Assembly: GCA_030998225.1 (NCBI GenBank)
Contig: JAPYXD010000738.1
Location: 3,286,001-3,350,000 of the forward strand
DNA: 64,000 nt
Origin: Diplolepis rosae
Taxonomy: Eukaryota > Arthropoda > Insecta > Hymenoptera > Diplolepididae
Direction of reading: 5' to 3'
Below, in pieces: positions 1 to 13,700 of this stretch. The notes below the pieces were generated by a model, which saw nothing but the letters and a program-made list of their open reading frames with translations, had not been told where the DNA came from and did no database searches. The translations under genes and the position numbers were made by a program. The first letter of the stretch is position 1; the number at the start of each line of letters is the position of its first letter.

Positions 1-1740
1 TGGAATAAAAAAGGAATAAAAGTGAAGTTCAAAATTTATCCTTTCTGCTAAAGAGCATATAAGCCTAAATGTACGAATATACCTTCTGCTGAAGAGCATA
101 AAGGGGAATTCTCAAGAAAAATATTTTGCCAAATTAGAAGGATTTTCTTTTTTGAATTAATTCTTTTCTGCTGAAAAGCATTAGTTACTTAATTCTGGAA
201 ATGTCACACTGATTAAGAACATAAGTGCAAATTCGTATTAAAGGAAAATTGGAATAAAAAAGGAATAAATGTGATGTTCAAAATTTATCCTTTCTGCTAA
301 AGAGCATATAAGCCTAAATGTTCGAATTTACCTTCTGCTGAAGGGCATAGAGGGGAATTCTCCATAACAATATATTGCCAAATAAAAAGGATTTTCTTTT
401 TGAATTAATGCTTTTCTGCTGAAAAGCATAAGGGACATAATTCTGGAATTGACACACTGATTAAGAGCATAAGTGTAAATTCCTAATAAAAGAAAATTGG
501 AATAAAAAGGGAATAAATGTGATGTTCAAAATTTATCCTTTCTGCTAAAGAGCATATTAGCCTAAATGTACGAATTTACCTTCTACTGAAGAGCATAAGG
601 GGTAATTCTCAAGAAAAATATTTTGCAAAATAAGGAGGATTTTCTTTTTTGAATGAATGCTTTTCTGGTGAAATGCATAAGAGGCTTGATTCTGGAATTG
701 ACACACTGATGAAGAGCATAAGTGTAAGTTCCTAATAAAGGAAAATTGGTATAAAATTAAAACAAAATTGATGTAACAAATTTATTCTTCCTGCTAAAGA
801 GCATAAAAGCATAAATGTATGAATTTACCTTCTGCTGAAGAGCATAAAGGGGAATTTTTAAGAACAATATTTTGCCAAATAAAAAGGATTTTCTTTTTTG
901 AATTAATGCTTTTCTGCTGAAAAGCATAAGGGACATAATTCTGGAATTGACACACTGATTAAAAGCATAAGTGTAAATTCCTAATAAAAGAAAATTGGAA
1001 TAAAAAAGGAATAAATGTGATGTTCAAAATTTATCCTTTCTGGTAAAGAGCATAGAAGCCTAAATGTGCGAATTTACCTTCTGCTGAAGAGCATAAAGGG
1101 GAATTCTCGATAACAATATTTTGCCAAATAAAAAGGATTTACTTTTTTGAATTAATGCTTTTCTGCTGAAGAGCATAAGGGACATAATTCTGGAATTGAC
1201 ACACTGATTAAGAGCATAAGTGTAAATTCCTCATAAAAGGAAATTGGTATAAAAGTAAAATAAAATTGATGTAACAAATTTATTCCTCCTACTAAAGAGC
1301 ATAAAAGCCTAAATTTAAGAATTTACCTTCTGCTGAAGAGCATAAAGGGGAATTCTCAAAAAAAATATTTTGCCAAATTAGAAGGATTTTCTTTTTTGAA
1401 TTAATGCTTTTCTGCTGAAGAGCATAAGGGACATAATTCTGGAATTGACACTCTCATTAAAAGCATAAGAGTAAATTCCTAATAAAAGAAAATTGGAATA
1501 AAAAAGGAATAAAATTGCTGTTGAAAATTTATCCTTTCTTCTAAAGAGCATAAAAGCCTAAATTTAAGAATTTACCTTCTGCTGAAGAGCATAAAGGGAA
1601 ATTCTCAAGAACAATATTCTGCCAAATAAAAAGGATTTTCTTTTTTGTATTAATGCTTTTCTGCTGAAGAGCATAAGGGACATAATTCTGGACTTGACAC
1701 ACTGATTAAGAGCATAAGTGTAAATTCCGAATAAAAGGAA
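1..1740. repeat. Higher-order block L1, copy a
   Basis: About seven units that closely resemble 8,967-10,707 in the same order. Shared rare variants include cattagttacttaattctgg with ggaaatgtcacac near 198, the aaggaggattttc and ctggtgaaatgcataagagg unit near 630-690, and the ggacttgacac marker at 1,690 (copy b at 10,653). The offset is about 8,963-8,969 bp, or 36 units. After about 1,740 the two copies no longer match specifically. Confidence 0.75.
294..541. repeat. Example of family 1 unit
   Basis: This unit is 248 bp. Its last piece reads ggaataaaaagggaataaat followed by gtgatgttcaaaatttatcc, and the next unit begins gcatattagcc, a form of the gcatataagcc start typical after a family 1 end. 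It also carries the left-region form of sub-repeat 2, with gaagggcatagagggg and ctccataacaatatattgcc. Units of this family dominate 1-10 kb and recur throughout. Confidence 0.8.
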
Positions 1741-3169
1741 ATTGGTATAAAAGTAAAATAAAATTGATGTAACAAATTTATTCTTCCTGCTAAAGACCAT
1801 AAAAGCCTAAATGTACGAATATACCTTCTGCTGAAGAGCATAAAGGGGAATTCTCAAGAAAAATATTTTGCCAAATAAAAAGGATTTTCTTTTTTGAATG
1901 AATGCTTTTCTGCTGAAAAGCATATGGTACTTAATTCTGGAATTGACACTCTGATTAAGAGCATAAGTGTATATACCTAATAAAGGAAAATTTGTATAAA
2001 AATATAATAAAATTAAGGTAACAAATTTATTCTTCCTGCTAAAGAGCATAAAAGCCTAAATGTACGAATTTACCTTCTGCTGAAAAGCATAAAGGGAAAT
2101 TCTCAAGAACAATATTTTGTCAAATAAAAAGGATTTTCTTTTTTGAATTAGCGCTTTTCTGCTGAAAAGCATAAGGGACTTAATTCTGGAATTGGCACAC
2201 TGATTAAAAGCATAAGTGTAAATTCCTAATAAAAGAAAATTGGAATAAAAAAGGAATAAATGTGATGTTCAAAATTTATCCTTTCTGGTAAAGAGCATAT
2301 AAGCCTAAATGTACGAATTTACCTTCTGCTGAAGAGCATAAAGGGGAATTCTCAAGAACAATATTTTGCCAAATAAAAAGGATTTACTTTTTTGAATTAA
2401 TCCTTTTCTGCTGAAGAGCATAAGGGACATAATTCTGGAATTGACACACTGATTAAGAGCATACGTGTAAATTCCTAATAAAAGGAAATTGGTATAAAAG
2501 TAAAATAAAATTGATGTAACAAATTTATTCCTCCTACTAAAGAGCATAAAAGCCTAAATTTAAGAATTTACCTTCTGCTGAAGAGCATAAAGGGGAATTC
2601 TCAAGAGAAATATTTTGCAAAATAAAAAGGATTTTCTTTTTTTGAATTAATGCTTTTCTGTTGAAAAGCATAAGGACTTAATTCTGGAATTGACACTCTG
2701 ATTAAGAGCATAAGTGTAAATTCCTAATAAAAGATAATTGGAATAAAAAAGGAATAAAATTGCTGTTGAAAATTTATCCTTTCTTCTAAAGAGCATAAAA
2801 GCCTAAATTTAAGAATTTACCTTCTGCTAAAGAGCATAAGATGGAATTCTCAATAAAAATATTTTGCAAAATAAAAAGGATTTTCTATTTTGAATTAATG
2901 CTTTTCTGATGAAAAGCATAAGGGACATAATTCTGGAATTGGCACACTGATTAAAAGCATAAGTGTAAATTCCTAATAAAAGAAAATTTGAATAAAAAAG
3001 GAATAAATGTGATGTTCAAAATTTATCCTTTCTGCTAAAGAGCATATAAGCCTAAATGTACGAATTTACCTTCTGCTGAAGAGCATAAAGGCGAGTTCTC
3101 AAGAACAATATTTTGCCAAATAAAAAGGATTTTCTTTTTTGAATTAATGCTTTTCTGCTGAAAAGCGTA

Positions 3170-5490
3170 AGGGACATAATTCTGGAATTGACACTCTGAT
3201 TAAGAGCATAAGTGTAAATTCCTAATAAAAGGAAATTGGCATAAAAATAAAATAAAATTGATGTAACAAATTTATTCTTCCTGCTAAAGAGCATAAAAGC
3301 CTAAATGTACGAATTTACCTTCTACCGAAGAGCATAAAGGGGAATTCTCAAGAAAAATATTTTGCAAAATAAAAAGGATTTTCTTTTCTTGAATGAATGC
3401 TTTTCTGGCGAAATGCATAAGAGACATGATGCTGGAATTGACACACTGATGAAGAGCATAAGTGTAAATTCCTAATAAAGGAAAATTGGTATAAAAATAA
3501 AATGAAATTTATGTAACAAAATTATTCTTCCTGCTCAAGCGCATAAAATCCTAAATTTACGCATTTACCTTCTTCTGAACAGCATAAACGGGAATTCTCA
3601 AGAAAAATATTTAGCCAAATTAGAAGGATTTTCTTTTTTGAATTAATTCTTTTCTGCTGAAAAGCATTAGTTACTTAATTCTGGAAATGTCACACTGATT
3701 AAGAACATAAGTGTAAATTCCTAATAAAAGAAAATTGGAATAAAAAAGGAATAAAAGTGATGTTCAAAATTTATCCTTTCTGCTAAAGGGAATGAAAGCC
3801 TAAATTTACAGATTTACCTCCTACTGAAGAGCATAAGGGGGAATTCTCAAGAAAAATATTTTGCAAAATAAAAAGGATTTTCTTTTTTGAATTAATGCTT
3901 TTCTGCTGACAAGCATTAGTTACTTAATTCTGGAAATGTCACACTGATTAAGAACATAAGTGCAAATTCGTATTAAAGGAAAATTGGAATAAAAAAGGAA
4001 TAAATGTGATGTTCAAAATTTATCCTTTCTGCTAAAGAGCATATAAGCCTAAATGTTCGAATTTACCTTCTGCTGAAGGGCATAGAGGGGAATTCTCCAT
4101 AAAAATATATTGCCAAATAAAAAGGATTTTCTTTTGAATTAATGCTTTTCTGCTGAAAAGCATAAGGGACATAATTCTGGAATTGACACACTGATTAAGA
4201 GCATAAGTGTAAATTCCTAATAAAACAAAATTGGAATAAAAAAGGAATAAATGTGATGTTCAAAATTTATCCTTTCTGCTAAAGAGCATATAGGCCTAAA
4301 TGTACGAATTTACCTTCTGCTGAAGAGCATAAAGGGGAATTCTCAAGAACAATATTTTGCCAAATAAAAAGGATTTTCTTTTTTGAATTAATTCTTTTAT
4401 GCTGAAAAGCATAAGGGACATAATTCTGGAATTGACACACTGATTAAAAGCATAAGTGTAAATTCCTAATAAAAGAAAATTGGAATAAAAATCAAATAAA
4501 AGTGATGTACAAACTTTATCCTTTCTGCTGAAGAGCATATAAGCCTAAATGTACGAATTTACCTTCTGCTGAAGAGCATAAAGGGAAATTCTCAAGAACA
4601 ATATTTTGCCAAATACAAAGGATTATCTTTTTTGAATTAATTCTTTTCTGCTGAAAAGCATGAGGGACATAATTCTGGAATTGACACACTGATTAAAAGC
4701 ATAAGTGTAAATTCCTAATAAAAGAAAATTGGAATAAAAAAGGAATAAATGTGATGTTCAAAATTTATCCTTTCTGGTAAAGAGCATATAAGCCTAAATG
4801 TACGAATTTACCTTCTGCTGAAGAGCATAAAGGGGAATTCTCAAGAACAATATTTTGCCAAATAAAAAGGATTTACTTTTTTGAATTAATCCTTTTCTGC
4901 TGAAGAGCATAAGGGACATAATTCTGGAATTGACACACTGATTAAGAGCATACGTGTAAATTCCTAATAAAAGGAAATTGGTATAAAAGTAAAATAAAAT
5001 TGATGTAACAAATTTATTCCTCCTACTAAAGAGCATAAAAGCCTAAATTTAAGAATTTACCTTCTGCTGAAGAGCATAAAGGGGAATTCTCAAGAGAAAT
5101 ATTTTGCAAAATAAAAAGGATTTTCTTTTCTTGAATGAATGCTTTTCTGGCGAAATGCATAAGAGACATGATGCTGGAATTGACACACTGATGAAGAGCA
5201 TAAGTTTAAATTCCTAATAAAGGAAAATTGGTATAAAAATAAAATGAAATTTATGTAACAAATTTATCCTTTCTGCTAAAGAGCATATAATCCTAAATGT
5301 ACGAATTTACCTTCTGCTGAAGAGCATAAAGGGGAATTCTCAAGAAAAATATTTTGCCAAATTAGAAGGATTTTCTTTTTTGAATTAATTCTTTTCTGCT
5401 GAAAAGCATTAGTTACTTAATTCTGGAAATGTCACACTGATTAAGAACATAAGTTCAAATTCGTATTAAAGGAAAATTGGAATAAAAAAG
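3170..5490. repeat. Higher-order block L2, copy a (11-unit period)
   Basis: This block matches 5,910-8,240 unit for unit at an offset of 2,738-2,742 bp (11 x 249 = 2,739). Shared rare landmarks are ctggcgaaatgcataagaga at about 3,400 and 5,146 (copy b 6,140 and 7,884), gaacataagtgcaaattcg after 3,931 (copy b after 6,673), and a family 2 unit at 4,794-5,036 whose minus-strand translation is identical to that at 7,535-7,777. Confidence 0.78.
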
Positions 5491-5909
5491 GAATAAAAGT
5501 GATGTTCCAAATTTATCCTTTCTGCTAAAGAGCATATAAGCCTAAATGTACGAATTTACCTTCTACTGAAGAGCATAAGGGGGAATTCTCAAGAAAAATA
5601 TTTTGCAAAATAAAAAAGGATTTTCTTTTTTTGTATTAATGCTTTTCTGCTGAAAAGCATTAGTTACTTAATTCTGGAAATGTCACACTGATTAAGAACA
5701 TAAGTGCAAATTCGTATTAAAGGAAAATTGGAATAAAAAAGGAATAAATGTGATGTTCAAAATTTATCCTTTCTGCTAAAGAGCATATAAGCCTAAATGT
5801 TCGAATTTACCTTCTGCTGAAGGGCATAGAGGGGAATTCTCCATAAAAATATATTGCCAAATAAAAAGGATTTTCTTTTGAATTAATGCTTTTCTGCTGA
5901 AAAGCATAA

Positions 5910-8240
5910 GGGACATAATTCTGGAATTGACACTCTGATTAAGAGCATAAGTGTAAATTCCTAATAAAAGGAAATTGGCATAAAAATAAAATAAAATTGA
6001 TGTAACAAATTTATTCTTCCTGCTAAAGAGCATAAAAGCCTAAATGTACGAATTTACCTTCTACCGAAGAGCATAAAGGGGAATTCTCAAGAAAAAATAT
6101 TTTGCAAAATAAAAAGGATTTTCTTTCTTGAATGAATGCTTTTCTGGCGAAATGCATAAGAGACATGATGCTGGAATTGACACACTGATGAAGAGCATAA
6201 GTGTAAATTCCTAATAAAGGAAAATTGGTATAAAAATAAAATGAAATTTATGTAACAAATTTATCCTTTCTGCTAAAGAGCATATAATCCTAAATGTACG
6301 AATTTACCTTCTGCTGAAGAGCATAAACGGGAATTCTCAAGAAAAATATTTTGCCAAATTAGAAGGATTTTCTTTTTTGAATTAATTCTTTTCTGCTGAA
6401 AAGCATTAGTTACTTAATTCTGGAAATGTCACACTGATTAAGAACATAAGTGTAAATTCCTAATAAAAGAAAATTGGAATAAAAAAGGAATAAAAGTGAT
6501 GTTCCAAATTTATCCTTTCTGCTAAAGAGCATATAAGCCTAAATGTACGAATTTACCTTCTACTGAAGAGCATAAGGGGGAATTCTCAAGAAAAATATTT
6601 TGCATAATAAAAAGGATTTTCTTTTTTTGTATTAATGCTTTTCTGCTGAAAAGCATTAGTTACTTAATTCTGGAAATGTCACACTGATTAAGAACATAAG
6701 TGCAAATTCGTATTAAAGGAAAATTGGAATAAAAAAGGAATAAATGTGATGTTCAAAATTTATCCTTTCTGCTAAAGAGCATATAAGCCTAAATGTTCGA
6801 ATTTACCTTCTGCTGAAGGGCATAGAGGGGAATTCTCCATAAAAATATATTGCCAAATAAAAAGGATTTTCTTTTTTGAATTAATGGTTTTCTGCCGAAT
6901 ATCATAAGGGACATAATTCTGGAATTGACACTCTGATTAAGAGCGTAAGTGTAAATTCCTAATAAAACAAAATTGGAATAAAAAAGGAATAAATGTGATG
7001 TTCAAAATTTATCCTTTCTGCTAAAGAGCATATAGGCCTAAATGTACGAATTTACCTTCTGCTGAAGAGCATAAAGGGGAATTCTCAAGAACAATATATT
7101 GCCAAATAAAAAGGATTTTCTTTTTTGAATTAATTCTTTTCTGCTGAAAAGCATAAGGGACATAATTCTGGAATTGACACACTGATTAAAAGCATAAGTG
7201 TAAATTCCTAATAAAAGAAAATTGGAATAAAAAGGAATAAAAGTGATGTTCCAAATTTATCCTTTCTGCTAAAGAGCATATAAGCCTAAATGTACGAATT
7301 TACCTTCTGCTGAAGAGCATAAAGGGAAATTCTCAAGAACAATATTTTGCCAAATAAAAACGATTTTCTTTTTTGAATTAATGCTTTTCTGCTGAAAAGC
7401 ATAAGGGACATAATTCTGGAATTGACACACTGATTAAAAGCATAAGTGTAAATTCCTAATAAAAGAAAATTGGAATAAAAAGGAATAAATGTGATGTTCA
7501 AAATTTATCCTTTCTGGTAAAGAGCATATAAGCCTCAAATGTACGAATTTACCTTCTGCTGAAGAGCATAAAGGGGAATTCTCAAGAACAATATTTTGCC
7601 AAATAAAAAGGATTTACTTTTTTGAATTAATCCTTTTCTGCTGAAGAGCATAAGGGACATAATTCTGGAATTGACACACTGATTAAGAGCATACGTGTAA
7701 ATTCCTAATAAAAGGAAATTGGTATAAAAGTAAAATAAAATTGATGTAACAAATTTATTCCTCCTACTAAAGAGCATAAAAGCCTAAATTTAAGAATTTA
7801 CCTTCTGCTGAAGAGCATAAAGGGAATTCTCAAGAGAAATATTTTGCAAAATAAAAAGGATTTTCTTTCTTGAATGAATGCTTTTCTGGCGAAATGCATA
7901 AGAGACATGATGCTGGAATTGACACACTGATGAAGAGCATAAGTTTAAATTCCTAATAAAGGAAAATTGGTATAAAAATAAAATGAAATTTATGTAACAA
8001 ATTTATCCTTTCTGCTAAAGAGCATATAATCCTAAATGTACGAATTTACCTTCTGCTGAAGAGCATAAAGGGGAATTCTCAAGAAAAATATTTTTGCCAA
8101 ATTAGAAGGATTTTCTTTTTTGAATTAATTCTTTTCTGCTGAAAAGCATTAGTTACTTAATTCTGGAAATGTCACACTGATTAAGAACATAAGTTCAAAT
8201 TCGTATTAAAGGAAAATTGGAATAAAAAAGGAATAAAATG
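5910..8240. repeat. Higher-order block L2, copy b (11-unit period)
   Basis: Second copy of the 11-unit block. It is specific to about 8,240, where the sequence switches to the unit type with tgttcgaatttacc. The segment between the copies (5,490-5,900) resembles 6,490-6,890 at an offset of about 1,000 bp (four units), so smaller duplications are nested in the larger one. Confidence 0.75.
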
Positions 8241-8966
8241 TGATGTTCAAAATTTATCCTTTCTGCTAAAGAGCATATAAGCCTAAATGTTCGAATTTAC
8301 CTTCTGCTGAAGGGCATAGAGGGGAATTCTCCATAACAATATATTGCCAAATAAAAAGGATTTTCTTTTTTGAATTAATGCTTTTCTGCTGAAAAGCATA
8401 AGGGACATAATTCTGGAATTGACACACTGATTAAGAGCATAAGTGTAAATTCCTAATAAAAGAAAATTGGAATAAAAAGGGAATAAATGTGATGTTCAAA
8501 ATTTATCCTTTCTGCTAAAGAGCATATAGGCCTAAATGTACGAATTTACCTTCTGCTGAAGAGCATAAAGGGGAATTCTCAAGAACAATATATTGCCAAA
8601 TAAAAAGGATTTTCTTTTTTGAATTAATTCTTTTCTGCTGAAAAGCATAAGGGACATAATTCTGGAATTGACACACTGATTAAAAGCATAAGTGTAAATT
8701 CCTAATAAAAAGAAAATTGGAATAAAAAAGGAATAAAAGTGATGTTCCAAATTTATCCTTTCTGCTAAAGAGCATATAAGCCTAAATGTACGAATTTACC
8801 TTCTGCTGAAGAGCATAAAGGGAAATTCTCAAGAAAAATATTTTGCCAAATTAGAAGGATTTTCTTTTTGAATTAATTCTTTTCTGCTGAAAAGCATTAG
8901 TTACTTAATTCTGGAAATGTCACACTGATTAAGAACATAAGTGCAAATTCGTATTAAAGGAAAATT

Positions 8967-10707
8967 GGAATAAAAAAGGAATAAATGTGATGTTCAAAAT
9001 TTATCCTTTCTGCTAAAGAGCATATAATCCTAAATGTACGAATTTACCTTCTGCTGAAGAGCATAAAGGGGAATTCTCAAGAAAAATATTTTGCCAAATT
9101 AGAAGGATTTTCTTTTTTGAATTAATTCTTTTCTGCTGAAAAGCATTAGTTACTTAATTCTGGAAATGTCACACTGATTAAGAACATAAGTGCAAATTCG
9201 TATTAAAGGAAAATTGGAATAAAAAAGGAATAAATGTGATGTTCAAAATTTATCCTTTCTGCTAAAGAGCATATAAGCCTAAATGTTCGAATTTACCTTC
9301 TGCTGAAGGGCATAGAGGGGAATTCTCCATAACAATATATTGCCAAATAAAAAGGATTTTCTTTTTGAATTAATGCTTTTCTGCTGAAAAGCATAAGGGA
9401 CATAATTCTGGAATTGACACACTGATTAAGAGCATAAGTGTAAATTCCTAATAAAAGAAAATTGGAATAAAAAGGGAATAAATGTGATGTTCAAAATTTA
9501 TCCTTTCTGCTAAAGAGCATATAGGCCTAAATGTACGAATTTACCTTCTACTGAAGAGCATAAGGGGTAATTCTCAAGAAAAATATTTTGCAAAATAAGG
9601 AGGATTTTCTTTTTTGAATGAATGCTTTTCTGGTGAAATGCATAAGAGGCTTGATTCTGGAATTGACACACTGATGAAGAGCATAAGTGTAAGTTCCTAA
9701 TAAAGGAAAATTGGTATAAAATTAAAACAAAATAGATGTAACAAATTTATTCTTCCTGCTAAAGAGCATAAAAGCCTAAATGTACGAATTTACCTTCTGC
9801 TGAAGAGCATAAAGGGGAATTCTCAAGAAAAATATTATGCCAAATAAAATGAATTTAATTTTTGAATTAATGCTTTACTGCTGAAAAGCATAAGGGACAT
9901 AATTCTGGAATTGACACACTGATTAAAAGCATAAGTGTAAATTCCTAATAAAAGAAAATTGGAATAAAAAAGGAATAAATGTGATGTTCAAAATTTATCC
10001 TTTCTGGTAAAGAGCATATAAGCCTAAATGTACGAATTTACCTTCTGCTGAAGAGCATAAAGGGGAATTCTCAAGAACAAAATTTTGCCAAATAAAAAGG
10101 ATTTACTTTTTTGAATTAATGCTTTTCTGCTGAAGAGCATAAGGGACATAATTCTGGAATTGACACACTGATTAAGAGCATAAGTGTAAATTCCTCATAA
10201 AAGGAAATTGGTATAAAAGTAAAATAAAATTGATGTAACAAATTTATTCCTCCTACTAAAGAGCATAAAAGCCTTAATTTAAGAATTTACCTTCTGCTGA
10301 AGAGCATAAAGGGGAATTCTCAAAAAAAATATTTTGCCAAATTAGAAGGATTTTCTTTTTGAATTAATGCTTTTCTGCTGAAGAGCATAAGGGACATAAT
10401 TCTGGAATTGACACTCTGATTAAAAGCATAAGAGTAAATTCCTAATAAAAGAAATTTGGAATAAAAAAGGAATAAAATTGCTGTTTAAAATTTATCCTTT
10501 CTTCTAAAGAGCATAAAAGCCTAAATTTAAGAATTTACCTTCTGCTGAAGAGCATAAAGGGAAATTCTCAAGAACAATATTTTGCCAAATAAAAAGGATT
10601 TTCTTTTTTGTATTAATGCTTTTCTGCTGAAGAGCATAAGGGACATAATTCTGGACTTGACACACTGATTAAGAGCATAAGTGTAAATTCCGAATAAAAG
10701 GAAATTG
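8967..10707. repeat. Higher-order block L1, copy b
   Basis: Second copy of the block at 1-1,740, with the variant units in the same order. A shorter third relative starts near 20,280. It follows the same order to about 20,690 and then skips about two units before its own ggacttgacac marker at 20,862. This is consistent with an internal deletion by unequal crossing over. Confidence 0.72.
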
Positions 10708-13700
10708 GTATAAAAATAAAAAAAAATTGATGGAACAAAATTATTCTTCATGCTAAAGAGCATAAAAGACTAAATGTACGAATTTACCTTCTGCTGAAGA
10801 GCATAAAGGGAAATTTTCAAGAACAATATTTTGCCAAATAAAAAGGATTTTCTTTTTTGAATTAATGCTTTTCTGCTGAAAAGCATAAGGGACTTAATTC
10901 TGGAATTGACACTCTGATTAAGAGCATAAGTGTACATTCCTAATAAAGGAAAATTGGTATAAAAATAAAATAAAATTAATGTAACAAATTTATTCTTCCT
11001 GCTAAAGAGCATAAAAGCCTAAATGTACGAATTTACCCTCTGCTGAATAGCAAAAAGGGAAATTCTCAAGAACAATATTTTGTCAAATAAAAAGGATTTT
11101 CTTTTTTGAATTAGCGCTTTTCTGCTGAAAAGCATAAGGGACTTAATTCTGGAATTGGCACACTGATTAAAAGCATAAGTGTAAATTCCTAAAAAAGAAA
11201 ATTGGAATAAAAAAGGAATAAATGTGATGTTCAAAATTTATCCTTTCTGCTAAAGAGCATATAAGCCTAAATGTACGAATTTACCTTTCTGCTGAAGAGC
11301 ATAAAGGAGAGTTCTCAAGAACAATATTTTGCCAAATAAAAAGGATTTTCTTTTGAATTAATGCTTTTCTGCTGAAAAGCATAAGGGACTTAATTCTGGA
11401 ATTGACACTCTGATTAAGAGCATAAGTGTAAATTCCTAATAAAGGAAAATTTGTATAAAAATATAATAAAAATTAATGTAACAAATTTATTCTTCCTGCT
11501 AAAGAGCATAAAAGCCTAAATGTACGAATTTACCTTCTGCTGAAAAGCATAAAGGGAAATTCTCAAGAAACAATATTTTGCCAAATAAAAAGGATTTTCT
11601 TTTTTGAATTAGCGCTTTTCTGCTGAAAAGCATAAGGGACTTAATTCTGGAATTGGCACACTGATTAAAAGCATAAGTGTAAATTCCTAATAAAGGAAAA
11701 TTGGAATAAAAAGGAAAGGAATGTGATGTGATGTTCAAAATTTATCCTTCCTGCTAAAGAGCATAAAAGCCTAAATGTACGAATTTACCTTCTGCTGAAG
11801 AGCATAAAGGGGAATTCTCAAGAAAAATATTTTGCCAAATTAGAAGGATTTTCTTTTTTGAATTAATGCTTTTCTGCTGAAGAGCATAAGGGACATAATT
11901 CTGGAATTGACACTCTGATTAAGAGCATAAGTATAAATTCCTAATAAAAGAAAAATTGGAATAAAAAAGGAATAAAAGTGATGTTCAAAATTTATCCTTT
12001 CTGCTAAAGAGCATATAGGCCTAAATTTAAGAATTTACCTGCTGCTGAAGAGCATAAAGGTGAATTCTCAAGAACAATATTTTGCAAAATAAAAAGGATT
12101 TTCTTTTTGAATTAATGCTTTTCTGCTGAAAAGCATAAGGGACATAATTCTGGAATTGACACACTGATTAAAAGCATAAGTGTAAATTCCTAATAAAAAG
12201 AAAATTGGAATAAAAAAGGAATAAATGTGATGTTCAAAATTTATCCTTTCTGGTAAAGAGCATATAAGCCTAAATGTACGAATTTACCTTCTGTTGAAGA
12301 GCATAAAGGGGAATTCTCAAGAAAAATATTTTGCCAAATAAAAAGGATTTACTTTTTTGAATTAATGCTTTTCTGCCGAAGAGCATAAGGGACATAATTC
12401 TGGAATTGACACTCTGATTAAGAGCGTAAGTGTAAATTCCTAATAAAAGGAAATTGGTATAAAAGTAAAATTAAATTGATTTTACTTATTTATTCTTCCT
12501 GCTAATTCGCATAAAAGCCTAAATTTAAGAATTTACCTTCTGCTGAAGAGCATAAAGGGGAATTCTCAAGAAAAATATTTTGCCAAATAAAAAGGATTTT
12601 CTTTTTTGAATTAATGCTTTTCTGCTGAAGAGCATAAGGGACATAATTCTGGAATTGACACTCTGATTAAGAGCATAAGAGTAAATTCCTAATAAAAGAA
12701 AATTGGAATAAAAAAGGAATAAAAGTGATGATCAAAATTTATCCTTTCTGCTAAAGGGAATGAAAGCCTAAATTTACAAATTTACCTCCTACTGAAGAGC
12801 ATAAGGGGGAATTCTCAAGAAAAATATTTTGCAAAATAAGGAGGATTTTCTTTTTTGAATGAATGCTTTTCTGGTGAAATGCATAAGAGGCTTGATTCTG
12901 GAATTGACACACTGATGAAGAGCATAAGTGTAAGTTCCTAATAAAGGAAATTGGTATAAAAATGGAATAAAATTGATGTAACAAATTTATTCTTCCTGCT
13001 AAAGAGCATAAAAGCCTAAATGTACGAATTTACCTTCTGCTGAAGATTATAAAGGGGAATTCTCAAGAAAAATATTTTGCCAAAAAAAAGGATTTTCTTT
13101 TTTGAATGAATGCTTTTCTGCTGAAAAGCATAAGGGACTTAATTCTGGAATTGACACACTGATTAAGAGCATAAGTGTAAATTCCTAATAAAAGAAAGTT
13201 GGAATAAAAAAGGAATAAATGTGATGTTCAAAATTTATCCTTTCTGCTAAAGAGCATATAAGCCCAAATGTACGAATTTACCTTCTGCTGAAGAGCATAA
13301 AGGGGAATTCTCAAGAACAATATTTTGCCAAATAAAAAGGATTTTCTTTTTTGAATTAATGCTTTTCTGCTGAAAAGCGTAAGGGACTTAATTCAGGAAT
13401 TGACACTCTGATGAAGAGCATAAGTGTAAATTCCTCATAAAAGGAAATTGGTATAAAAGTAAAATAAAATTGATGTAACAAATTTATTCCTCCTACTAAA
13501 GAGCATAAAAGCCTAAATTTAAAAATTTACTTTCTGCTGAAGAGCATAAAGGGGAATTCTCAAGAACAATATTTTGTCAAATAAAAAGGATTTTCTTTTT
13601 TGAAATAATGCTTTTCTGCTGAAGAGCATAAGGGACATAATTTTGGAATTGACACTCTGATTAAGAGCATAAGAGTAAATTCCTAATAAAAGAAAATTGG

